From the NCBI GenBank assembly GCA_903824155.1, contig CAIJVL010000008.1:1-9296 (forward strand): a stretch of DNA of 9,296 bases. The letters run 5' to 3'. Below the pieces are notes generated by a model. It did not search any database and was not told the origin of the DNA. It saw nothing but the letters and a program-made list of their open reading frames with translations. Origin of the DNA: Candidatus Adlerbacteria bacterium. Lineage in GTDB: Bacteria; Patescibacteriota; Minisyncoccia; Phycocordibacterales; SBAW01. Below are positions 1-5,766 of this stretch, in pieces (positions within the stretch are counted from its first letter, which is position 1; each line of letters begins with the position of its first letter). Both the position numbers and the translations under genes were made by a program.

Positions 1-948
1 GCTGCCGTTTGCTTTCCACTCTGTGCCGAGGAAGGAAAGGCTCTGCAGCGTCGCGTTTGCGCGCGGATCCTTAAACCACGCGGCGTCGAGCGCAATGCGC
101 CACGGCACGCGCAAAGCATCAAATCCAAAGTTAGTGGTGTTGGTCGTGCTGCCGGTTGGAGCGCCCAGTGCGCCGCTCGTGCGGTTCATCTCTATCCAGT
201 CGGGCGGCAAGCCGGCACTCTTTGACTTATCGAGCGGCGAAGAAATGGTGCGTCCAAGCAAAGCATACGAGCTGTCGACTAACTGCTGCCATGGATGCGC
301 GGGGTCAACCTGTGCAAATATCCGATACGCGGCGGGGTTAAAGTACGAGACATTTATCGCGACGTTCGGGTTGGTCGAAGATTTTTCCAGATTGTCGGCG
401 GACATATATGGCGTGCCGTTCACTACCACTACGTCGTTGTTCCAAATATCAGTAATAACGCTGCGCGCATCGCCCAAGTACTGCGGGTCCTGCCAGCGCG
501 AGTACGCAAACACCAGCGACAGCGCAATGTCGGTATCGGCGTCGCTCGCAGTCGTGTTGCCGCCTTGCGCCGTCAGTATGCCGTACGTGCTGCCGCTTTG
601 TTGACCGAAGAGCCACGCAAACAACTTGTCGCCGGTTTTGTGCTGCAGGTTGTCTTTGGTCCACGTCCACGAACTATCGAAGGTAGTTTTGTCGCCGAGC
701 CATACTGCGCGCAGCATCGTGTAGCTCTCGCCCTCGGAAGTCGTGATGTTGTTGCGTTGTTTGTCGAGCGTGCGCGAGGTAGAAGGTTCCAGATATTCAG
801 TTTTGTAGTTGAGCCAAGTCGAATTTAATATTTGCTCGGGCGTAAACACCAGCGGTACGTTGCTTTTGCCGCTGTTGGTATAGATCACCACGCCCAAAAC
901 GATCACCGCCGCGCCAACGAGTATGTACCCGAGTAATTTAGTTCCCAT
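1..948 (-). CDS. Glycoside hydrolase family 8 (endoglucanase-like), membrane-anchored, 3' end cut by window
   Basis: The first 316 residues are present; the C-terminus lies beyond position 1. Residues 6-23 form one hydrophobic segment followed by a polar linker, so the enzyme is probably anchored by an uncleaved N-terminal signal and faces outside. Residues 134-152 (ASDADTDIALSLVFAYSRW) fit the family 8 signature pattern as I remember it. SEGESYTM at 71-78 matches the region of the general acid, E72. FDALRVPWRIALD, with D277, matches the conserved block near the catalytic base. Known members cut beta-1,4-glucans, chitosan or xylan; the substrate cannot be told from sequence. Family members are usually about 350-420 residues, so perhaps 50-100 are missing. 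The ATG lies 12 nt after the stop of the upstream secreted-protein gene, with no clear Shine-Dalgarno, and is probably co-transcribed. The family call is firm; the biological role is inferred. Confidence 0.88.
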   Translation of the reverse strand, partial: MGTKLLGYILVGAAVIVLGVVIYTNSGKSNVPLVFTPEQILNSTWLNYKTEYLEPSTSRTLDKQRNNITTSEGESYTMLRAVWLGDKTTFDSSWTWTKDNLQHKTGDKLFAWLFGQQSGSTYGILTAQGGNTTASDADTDIALSLVFAYSRWQDPQYLGDARSVITDIWNNDVVVVNGTPYMSADNLEKSSTNPNVAINVSYFNPAAYRIFAQVDPAHPWQQLVDSSYALLGRTISSPLDKSKSAGLPPDWIEMNRTSGALGAPTGSTTNTTNFGFDALRVPWRIALDAAWFKDPRANATLQSLSFLGTEWKANGS

Positions 949-960
949 ACAATTTTTTAT

Positions 961-1728
961 TTAGGCACGGGAGCGGCTGGTTTGCCTCGGTTCTGCGCCC
1001 ACAATAATGACGTCGGCAAGGTCTTTGTACGTGCGCGAGAACACTTTGGTGTTGGTCAGGAATAATCCTGCAGCCGCAAGTGCAAGCGAAAGTGCCAGCA
1101 GTTTGTACGTCTCGCTCTGGTCAAATTTATTAGTGGCGTACACGTTGCCTGCCATTGCCGAACCCTGGAAAAGCGATGCAATGCCGGTTGTTGCAATAGC
1201 TCCGGTAGTGCTGGCGGTACTCGTGGCTGCTTGTTTTGGGAATTGTTTTGGGAATATGTGCGTCTTTGCCGAGGCCATTGCCGCTTCTATGGCACTGAGT
1301 GTTTCAGCAAAAGGAGAGGTTGGCGTTGTTGCTGCCGGCGCGGGAGGCGTTGAGGTTGCGCTATCAACTGTACTTTCAGTGCTCGTAGGCGCCGGAGTTG
1401 GGGTAAGGACGGGCGTCTCAACTGGCTGCGGGGGCGGCAGGGGATCAGGCGTACTAGTGGTCGCTGTTGTGCTTGCAGTTGTAGTGTCACTCGAGGTAGT
1501 TGCAGTAGAAGCAGCAGTATCAGCGGTTGTAGTTGCAGTAGTTGTGCCCGCCGCTTGCGCGGTGGCGCTTTGCCCCACGCCTATTGCGGCTTCTATCGAT
1601 TGCAATATCGTGCGGGGTTTTTTGCCGATACTTTTCTTTGCGGCAAAAGCCGGCGCGCCCGTAAAGAGCATCAGCGTAGCGGCTGCGGCAATACTGTATT
1701 GTGCTGTTTTTGAATATAGTTTAGACAT
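961..1728 (-). CDS. Secreted Ala/Thr/Ser/Pro-rich protein with C-terminal membrane segment, function unknown
   Basis: I do not recognise a family for this 255-residue protein. Residues 1-29 look like a Sec signal peptide: basic start, hydrophobic core, and likely cleavage after AFA. Residues 53-130 are low-complexity Thr/Ala/Ser, turning Pro-rich near 94-130, like an extended and possibly glycosylated stalk. Two similar short segments flank this linker: RTILQSIEAAIG at 39-50 and AETLSAIEAAMA at 131-142. A hydrophobic helix lies at about 208-225, followed by a roughly 30-residue tail ending in basic residues. The open frame extends upstream to 1794, but the ATG at 1728 is preferred because it gives a proper signal peptide. 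This start overlaps the preceding glycosyltransferase stop by 8 nt (ATGTCTAA), suggesting translational coupling. It may be a surface-anchored glycoprotein; that is inference. Confidence 0.75.
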   Translation of the reverse strand: MSKLYSKTAQYSIAAAATLMLFTGAPAFAAKKSIGKKPRTILQSIEAAIGVGQSATAQAAGTTTATTTADTAASTATTSSDTTTASTTATTSTPDPLPPPQPVETPVLTPTPAPTSTESTVDSATSTPPAPAATTPTSPFAETLSAIEAAMASAKTHIFPKQFPKQAATSTASTTGAIATTGIASLFQGSAMAGNVYATNKFDQSETYKLLALSLALAAAGLFLTNTKVFSRTYKDLADVIIVGAEPRQTSRSRA

Positions 1729-2836
1729 ATACTTTTTTTGTTTCGGTGCCTTTTTTAAATACCCACACCTTCGAGAGGGTAAAGTTGGCGACAAAGGTAA
1801 AGACCGTGGTAATAGCGAGTGCTGTTAAGTCGTACATGCCGAACGATACTAAGAGGTTCATGATTGCTACGTTGAGCGTGATTGACAGCGAGGTCATTGC
1901 GTAAAAACGGGCGACCTCTCCCGCCGAAAGTCGGCTGCGCACGCCAAACGTCCATGAGCGGTTGAGCAAAAGGCTCGAGACCGTTCCCGCCAGGAATGAA
2001 AAGAACTTGGCTGCGACCAAATGCTCGCTAAATACGCTGGTCTCGCGCGTCAGTACTACGTAGGCGGCGGCATCGAGGAGGGTGTTAAGAACGCCGACCG
2101 ACATAAACTTAAGCGCCTCTTTTTGCGTAACCAGCCCCAGCTCGCCGCGATACAGGCGCACCATTTCGCCGAAAGCGCGTGCAATAACGGCGGGCTTGGC
2201 ACCGGTCGGCGAGCCGGCAACGCGCGGCAGGTGCGATACGGGCACCTCTTTAATGGCTATCCCGCGGCGCGAGAGACGTATGAGCGTTTCGGCACTGATC
2301 ATAGCGCCCCCCGATCGCAGGCGCAGATTTTGGACCAAGTCGCGTTTAAAAATTTTAAATGCGCAGTCAATGTCTCGCACCTTAAGGCCGAAGAGGGCGC
2401 GGTTAAGCAGGTTCCATACGCGCGCATTTAAAAGGCGCATAAACGGATCTTGCCGCGGCGCGCGGTAGCCGATAACGACCGGATATTTTTCCAAATGGAC
2501 AAGCAAATTTTGCAGCTCGATAATGTCAAACTGCAGGTCGGCGTCGGTAAAAAAGACATACGCGAGGCGCGCTTCGCGGATGCCTGTCTTAAGCGCAGCA
2601 CCATACCCCAGGTTTTTAGGATGGTTAATAAGCCTCACCTTGGGGTATTCTTCCGCAAGTGCTTCAACTACATCACCGGTATTGTCGCGGCTTCCGTCGT
2701 TAACGACTAATATCTCATACTCGCTTATATAGGGAGATTCTTCTACAACGCCAATAGTGCGCTCCACCGACTCGCGTATATTGTAGGCTTCGTTGTATGC
2801 TGGAAAAAATATGCTGAGTGAAATCGGTTTGTTCAT
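1721..2836 (-). CDS. Family 2 glycosyltransferase (polyprenyl-phosphate sugar synthase type) fused to GtrA membrane domain
   Basis: This 371-residue protein has two parts. Residues 6 to about 225 are a GT-A fold of the dolichyl-phosphate-mannose synthase type: FPAYNE at 11-16, VVNDGSRDNT at 44-53 and the metal-binding DAD at 98-100. Residues 242-362 are a GtrA-like domain with about four membrane helices (near 242-263, 275-292, 308-330, 337-362) and the typical SWTF and VWVF ends. Such fusions are expected to move a sugar from a nucleotide donor to a polyprenyl phosphate and help present or flip it; donor and acceptor are not readable here. The start is fixed by an in-frame TAA 15 nt upstream of the ATG. 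It heads the minus-strand operon with the Thr-rich secreted protein and the family 8 hydrolase, so it may supply lipid-linked sugar for surface glycosylation. Confidence 0.92.
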   Translation of the reverse strand: MNKPISLSIFFPAYNEAYNIRESVERTIGVVEESPYISEYEILVVNDGSRDNTGDVVEALAEEYPKVRLINHPKNLGYGAALKTGIREARLAYVFFTDADLQFDIIELQNLLVHLEKYPVVIGYRAPRQDPFMRLLNARVWNLLNRALFGLKVRDIDCAFKIFKRDLVQNLRLRSGGAMISAETLIRLSRRGIAIKEVPVSHLPRVAGSPTGAKPAVIARAFGEMVRLYRGELGLVTQKEALKFMSVGVLNTLLDAAAYVVLTRETSVFSEHLVAAKFFSFLAGTVSSLLLNRSWTFGVRSRLSAGEVARFYAMTSLSITLNVAIMNLLVSFGMYDLTALAITTVFTFVANFTLSKVWVFKKGTETKKVYV

Positions 2837-2889
2837 ATCGTGTGCTTGTTAAGACGGCTGGTCATTTTTACCGTTACACTCCTCTTCAT
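2833..2889 (-). CDS. Possible 18-residue upstream ORF overlapping the glycosyltransferase start
   Basis: A short frame opens at an ATG at 2889 and would encode MKRSVTVKMTSRLNKHTI, ending in TGA at 2835-2833. The stop overlaps the glycosyltransferase start as ATGA, the usual geometry for translational coupling. A second in-frame ATG lies at codon 9, with a GAGGAG stretch 13 nt before it, which is rather far for a ribosome site. The peptide is basic and resembles nothing I know. An 18-codon frame can arise by chance, so this is weakly supported; the overlap is the main argument. Confidence 0.25.
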   Translation of the reverse strand: MKRSVTVKMTSRLNKHTI

Positions 2890-2995
2890 GTATTTTTAAT
2901 CTGTTTCTTGCTGTGTTGGCCCGTGCACGTACACAATACTGCGGGCACTATTAAAGTTGTCTGAAGTTCACATTTTCTCTACGCAATTCCCAATA

Positions 2996-3024
2996 TTGAA
3001 AAAGAGATGAAAATGCGTTACGGT
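2996..3024 (+). promoter_or_regulatory. Candidate promoter of the tRNA-Thr/prfB operon
   Basis: TTGAAA at 2996-3001 and TACGGT at 3019-3024 are separated by 17 nt, an ideal sigma-70-type spacing. Transcription would begin near 3031, about 11 nt before the first tRNA. The -10 hexamer keeps only the first, second and last consensus bases, so the call rests mainly on the -35 match, spacing and position. The rest of 2890-3041 is non-coding; I saw no convincing promoter in it for the divergent glycosyltransferase operon. Confidence 0.4.
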
Positions 3025-3041
3025 AGGGAAGTTCGCAAAAA

Positions 3042-3114
3042 GCCGAAGTAGCTCAGATGGTAGAGCAACTCCATGGTAAGGAGTAGGTCGCCGGTTCGAT
3101 TCCGGCCTTCGGCT
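3042..3114 (+). tRNA. tRNA-Thr, anticodon GGT
   Basis: A complete cloverleaf can be drawn. The acceptor stem is GCCGAAG with CTTCGGC. The D stem is GCTC with GAGC. The anticodon stem is ACTCC with GGAGT, holding loop ATGGTAA, so the anticodon GGT is at 3075-3077. A five-base variable loop follows, then T stem GCCGG with CCGGC around TTCGATT. The discriminator is T at 3114. The next bases are CCC, so CCA is not encoded and must be added by the CCA-adding enzyme. It reads ACC and ACU threonine codons. Confidence 0.95.
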
Positions 3115-3130
3115 CCCGATAGTATCGGAG
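3113..3130 (+). other. Hairpin between the two tRNAs, possible processing element
   Basis: CCGAT at 3116-3120 and ATCGG at 3124-3128 form a perfect inverted repeat around AGT. Pairing CTCC (3113-3116) with GGAG (3127-3130), with one bulged C, would lengthen it. It starts at the very 3' end of the first tRNA. There is no T run, so it is not a terminator. It could help fold or space the dicistronic tRNA precursor for cleavage. It is short enough to be chance. Confidence 0.35.
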
Positions 3131-3143
3131 CCAGAAATAACAC

Positions 3144-3219
3144 GCCGAGGTAGCTCAGCTGGTAGAGCAGCGGTATCGTAAACCGCAGGTCGGGAGTTCG
3201 ATCCTCCCCCTCGGCTCCA
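3144..3219 (+). tRNA. tRNA-Thr, anticodon CGT, CCA encoded
   Basis: A complete cloverleaf can be drawn. The acceptor stem is GCCGAGG with CCTCGGC. The D stem is GCTC with GAGC. The anticodon stem is GCGGT with ACCGC, holding loop ATCGTAA, so the anticodon CGT is at 3177-3179. The variable loop is AGGTC, and the T stem is GGGAG with CTCCC around TTCGATC. The discriminator T is at 3216 and CCA is encoded at 3217-3219, unlike its upstream partner. It reads the ACG threonine codon. The next base, 3220, is already the A of the prfB start codon, so tRNA 3' maturation and prfB translation initiation share one junction. Confidence 0.95.
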
Positions 3220-4095
3220 ATGGATAATGAAGCCAATGATCAAGATAGGGCTTTGCGCATCGCCGAAATAGAGGCGGCTATGCAAGCGCCCAACTTTTGG
3301 GATAATCCGCAAGAGGCGCAAGCTCGTATAAAAGAGCTGCAGGATTTGAAGGCTGAGGCGGAAGGGGGCAGCAGCTATGACCGCGGCAATGCAATACTTA
3401 CCTTTGTAGCCGGCGCAGGCGGCGACGATGCCGAGGACTTTGCGCGCATGCTGCTTGCCATGTATCGCAAATATATAGAAAAGCGCGGCTGGGGCTTGCG
3501 CGTACTGCATCAAAATGAAAACGATCACGGCGGCTACCGCAATATTTCGATCGAAGTTGAAGGGAAGGGCGCCTATGGCACTTTAAAAAACGAGTACGGC
3601 GTGCACCGTTTGGTACGTATCTCTCCGTTTAATGCAAACGCCAAGCGCCAAACTTCTTTTGTTTTGGTGGAAGTTTTGCCGGTGCTGCAAAAAGTCGGCA
3701 ATATTGAGCTCGACGAAAAGGATTTAGAAATTACAATGGCGCGCTCCGGCGGCCCCGGCGGCCAAAATGTAAACAAGCGCGAGACTGCCGTGCGCATCGT
3801 ACACGTGCCCACAGGCATATCGGCCCATGTAGACGGCGAGCGCACGCAGGGTGCCAACAAGGAAAAGGCTCTGGCTATCGTTAAGGCAAAATTGATCCAC
3901 CAACTTGAGCAGGAACGAAAAGAAAAAGTAAACGATCTCTCTACCAACTCCGGCAAAATTGAGTGGGGCAGCCAAATCCGCTCGTACGTGCTGCATCCCT
4001 ATCAGCTGGTTAAAGACCACCGCACCGATGTAGAGGTGCGCGACGCGGCCGGCGTCCTCGAGGGCAACATTGAGCCCTTTTTAGAGATAGGGTAG
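3220..4095 (+). CDS. prfB: Peptide chain release factor 2, short form
   Basis: RF2 ends translation at UAA and UGA by reading the stop in the ribosomal A site and triggering peptidyl-tRNA hydrolysis. The stop-reading tripeptide SPF is at residues 135-137, and the catalytic GGQ is at 180-182 within [12 protein letters not shown]182 is the usual PrmC methylation site. The ending [13 protein letters not shown] and the VKDHRTD block are typical. At 291 residues it is about 75 shorter than E. coli RF2. By eye, about 20 residues are missing at the N-terminus and about 50 between residues 44 and 53, all in domain 1. The ATG at 3220 directly follows the tRNA CCA. The frame upstream meets TAG at 3163 with no ATG, GTG or TTG between, so an earlier ordinary start is excluded. 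No RF2-type frameshift site is present. The gene ends in TAG, which RF2 cannot read. Confidence 0.95.
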   Translation: MDNEANDQDRALRIAEIEAAMQAPNFWDNPQEAQARIKELQDLKAEAEGGSSYDRGNAILTFVAGAGGDDAEDFARMLLAMYRKYIEKRGWGLRVLHQNENDHGGYRNISIEVEGKGAYGTLKNEYGVHRLVRISPFNANAKRQTSFVLVEVLPVLQKVGNIELDEKDLEITMARSGGPGGQNVNKRETAVRIVHVPTGISAHVDGERTQGANKEKALAIVKAKLIHQLEQERKEKVNDLSTNSGKIEWGSQIRSYVLHPYQLVKDHRTDVEVRDAAGVLEGNIEPFLEIG

Positions 4096-4121
4096 AATGG
4101 AAGGGTTGTTCCCAATTCCCA

Positions 4122-4802
4122 ATGATCTATTACGACCGTGTATCCAAAATATACGCTGACAATTCCGTTGCTCTTGAGGATGTCAGCTTCTCGGTAGAGC
4201 CGGGAGAGTTTATCTCAATCGTCGGGCACTCCGGCGCCGGCAAAACGACCCTCATCAAGATGCTCCTGGCCGAAGAGGTACCCTCAAGTGGCTCGGTCTT
4301 TTTTGAATCTATAAACGTTCACGAGGTGCCGAACCGCCGCATGGGCGAGTTCCGCCGTAAAATAGGCACTGTATTTCAGGATTTTAAATTGCTCCCCAGC
4401 AAAACCGCATACGAAAACATCGCGTTTGCGATGGAGGCGGCCGGCCGCAACGAAGAGGAGATACGCTCCGACGTGCCGCACGTCTTAGAGTTGGTAGATT
4501 TGGGAGATAAGCTCAACAACTTTCCCGACGAGCTCTCCGGCGGCGAGCAGCAGCGCGTTGCGATCGCTCGTGCCATCGTTAATCAGCCCGACGTTATCGT
4601 TGCCGACGAGCCGACCGGCAATCTTGACCCGGTTAACACGTTTGAAATTGTACAGATTTTAAAGAAGATCAATGACCTCGGCACTACCATCATACTGACG
4701 ACTCATAACAAAGGCGTCATCGACAGCCTTAAAAAGCGCGTCATTACCATGGACCGCGGCCGCGTCATCCGCGACGACCGGGAAGGCAAATACATCCTAT
4801 AA
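4122..4802 (+). CDS. ftsE: Cell division ATP-binding protein FtsE
   Basis: FtsE is the cytoplasmic ATPase of the FtsEX complex, which passes a conformational signal through the membrane to peptidoglycan hydrolases at the division site. All ABC ATPase motifs are intact in 226 residues, the usual length: Walker A GHSGAGKT at 35-42, Q-loop Q86, signature LSGGEQ at 138-143, Walker B VIVADEP at 158-164 and switch H195. FQDFKLLP after the Q-loop is typical of FtsE. The start lies 26 nt after prfB. A GGAAGGG stretch ends about 16 nt before the ATG, too far to be a normal ribosome site. The prfB-ftsE-ftsX order is common in several bacterial groups, which supports the identity. Confidence 0.96.
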   Translation: MIYYDRVSKIYADNSVALEDVSFSVEPGEFISIVGHSGAGKTTLIKMLLAEEVPSSGSVFFESINVHEVPNRRMGEFRRKIGTVFQDFKLLPSKTAYENIAFAMEAAGRNEEEIRSDVPHVLELVDLGDKLNNFPDELSGGEQQRVAIARAIVNQPDVIVADEPTGNLDPVNTFEIVQILKKINDLGTTIILTTHNKGVIDSLKKRVITMDRGRVIRDDREGKYIL

Positions 4803-4813
4803 TAAATATCTAT

Positions 4814-5746
4814 ATGAACTGGGTCACCATCAAACGCATATTTCGCACCGGCTTCCTTAGCTTTTGGCGCAACGGCTTCGTGTCTTTTGCGTCGGTCTTA
4901 ATGATGGTGTTTACGCTTTTTATCATCGGTCTCGCTATTTTTACGGGCGTTATACTCGGCACCACCTTGCAGCAGTTTAGGGACAAGGCAGACATGAACG
5001 TCTACTTTACTACCGACGCGCAAGAGTCCCAGATACTCGCGCTTCAAACGCAGGTCAATGCTTTGCCCGAAGTCGCCTCGACCCAGTACATTTCGGCGAC
5101 CGATGCGCTGGCCAACTTCCGCGAGCTCCATCAAAACGACCAGCTTACGCTCCAAGCCTTAGATCAGTTAGGCAACAATCCTCTTGGTGCTGTGCTTAAC
5201 GTCAAAGCCAAAGATATCAACTCCTACGGTGCGATAGCCAACTTCCTCCAAGGCGGAGGGGCGCTGCAAACCGGCCAGCCGCAAATCATCGATAAGATAA
5301 ATTACTTTGACCAGCAGCATCAAGACGCGGTTAACCGCCTTTCGCAAATAACCACTTCGGCCAAATGGATTGGTCTTATCATTATTCTTATCTTTGTGCT
5401 GATTACGATTGCCATTTCCTTTAACACGCTGCGTCTCACTATTTACGCCTCGCGCGAAGAGATAGCCGTGATGCGCCTCGTGGGTGCAGGGCAGGGATAT
5501 ATCCGCGCGCCGTTTTTGGTAGAAGGTGTTATGTACGGGTTTATTGCCGGCATAGTGACCATGCTGCTGTTTTACCCGCTTACGTGGTGGCTGGGACAAA
5601 GTACCGCAAGCTTTTTTGGCGGAATCAGCGTCTTTTCCTACTATATAGACCACTTTGCGCTCCTCTTCCTTATTATTGTCGGCTCGGGCGTCATTTTGGG
5701 ACTTATTTCAAGTTATCTAGCCGTTAGCAGATACCTTAAAATCTGA
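4814..5746 (+). CDS. ftsX: Cell division protein FtsX
   Basis: FtsX is the membrane partner of FtsE; its external loop activates peptidoglycan hydrolases during division. The 310-residue protein has the expected layout: a short cytoplasmic start, TM1 at about 22-49, an external domain at about 50-184, TM2 at 185-206, a cytoplasmic coupling segment REEIAVMRLVGAGQ at 214-227, then TM3 at about 234-260 and TM4 at about 281-305. It begins 11 nt after ftsE and ends in TGA. No hydrolase or coiled-coil activator gene is adjacent; the next gene is pyrG, so the partner must be encoded elsewhere. There is no good Shine-Dalgarno, so translation may depend on coupling to ftsE. Confidence 0.95.
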   Translation: MNWVTIKRIFRTGFLSFWRNGFVSFASVLMMVFTLFIIGLAIFTGVILGTTLQQFRDKADMNVYFTTDAQESQILALQTQVNALPEVASTQYISATDALANFRELHQNDQLTLQALDQLGNNPLGAVLNVKAKDINSYGAIANFLQGGGALQTGQPQIIDKINYFDQQHQDAVNRLSQITTSAKWIGLIIILIFVLITIAISFNTLRLTIYASREEIAVMRLVGAGQGYIRAPFLVEGVMYGFIAGIVTMLLFYPLTWWLGQSTASFFGGISVFSYYIDHFALLFLIIVGSGVILGLISSYLAVSRYLKI

Positions 5747-5752
5747 TATATT

Positions 5753-5759
5753 GAAGGAG
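5753..5759 (+). promoter_or_regulatory. Strong Shine-Dalgarno sequence for pyrG
   Basis: GAAGGAG ends 7 nt before the ATG at 5767, optimal spacing. It fixes the pyrG start and so confirms the N-terminal extension of the protein. It is the only well-placed, near-consensus ribosome site seen ahead of a gene in this window. Confidence 0.85.
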
Positions 5760-5766
5760 TAAAAAT

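Noticed and set aside
295..828. Plus-strand open frames opposite the family 8 hydrolase
   Set aside because: The minus strand carries the complete glycoside hydrolase signature, so these are shadows.
1440..1560. Tandem DNA repeat in the GTTGCAGTAGT-like stretch
   Set aside because: It is irregular and explained by Thr/Ala codon runs in the low-complexity linker; no fixed unit length.
1007..1828. Long plus-strand open frame of 273 codons
   Set aside because: It is antisense to the Ala/Thr-rich protein gene; its Val/Ala/Ser-rich translation is a mirror of the repetitive codons, and the minus-strand frame has a proper signal peptide and operon fit.
2915..2955. GCCCG/CGGGC inverted repeat in the divergent intergenic region
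   Set aside because: The stem is about 5 bp with a loop of about 20 nt and no supporting context.
2968..3528. Minus-strand open frame of 186 codons across the tRNAs and prfB start
   Set aside because: It runs through two complete tRNAs and the conserved RF2 coding sequence on the other strand.
3220..4095. Alternative (UGA-recoded) genetic code
   Set aside because: RF2 with SPF is present, ftsX uses TGA as its stop, and no real gene has in-frame TGA codons.
4099..4120. GGAA/TTCC and GGG/CCC repeats between prfB and ftsE as a terminator or hairpin
   Set aside because: Stems are only 3-4 bp and no T run follows.
4798..4803. TATAAT at the ftsE/ftsX junction as an internal promoter
   Set aside because: It overlaps the ftsE stop codon and has no -35-like hexamer at proper spacing; chance is likely.
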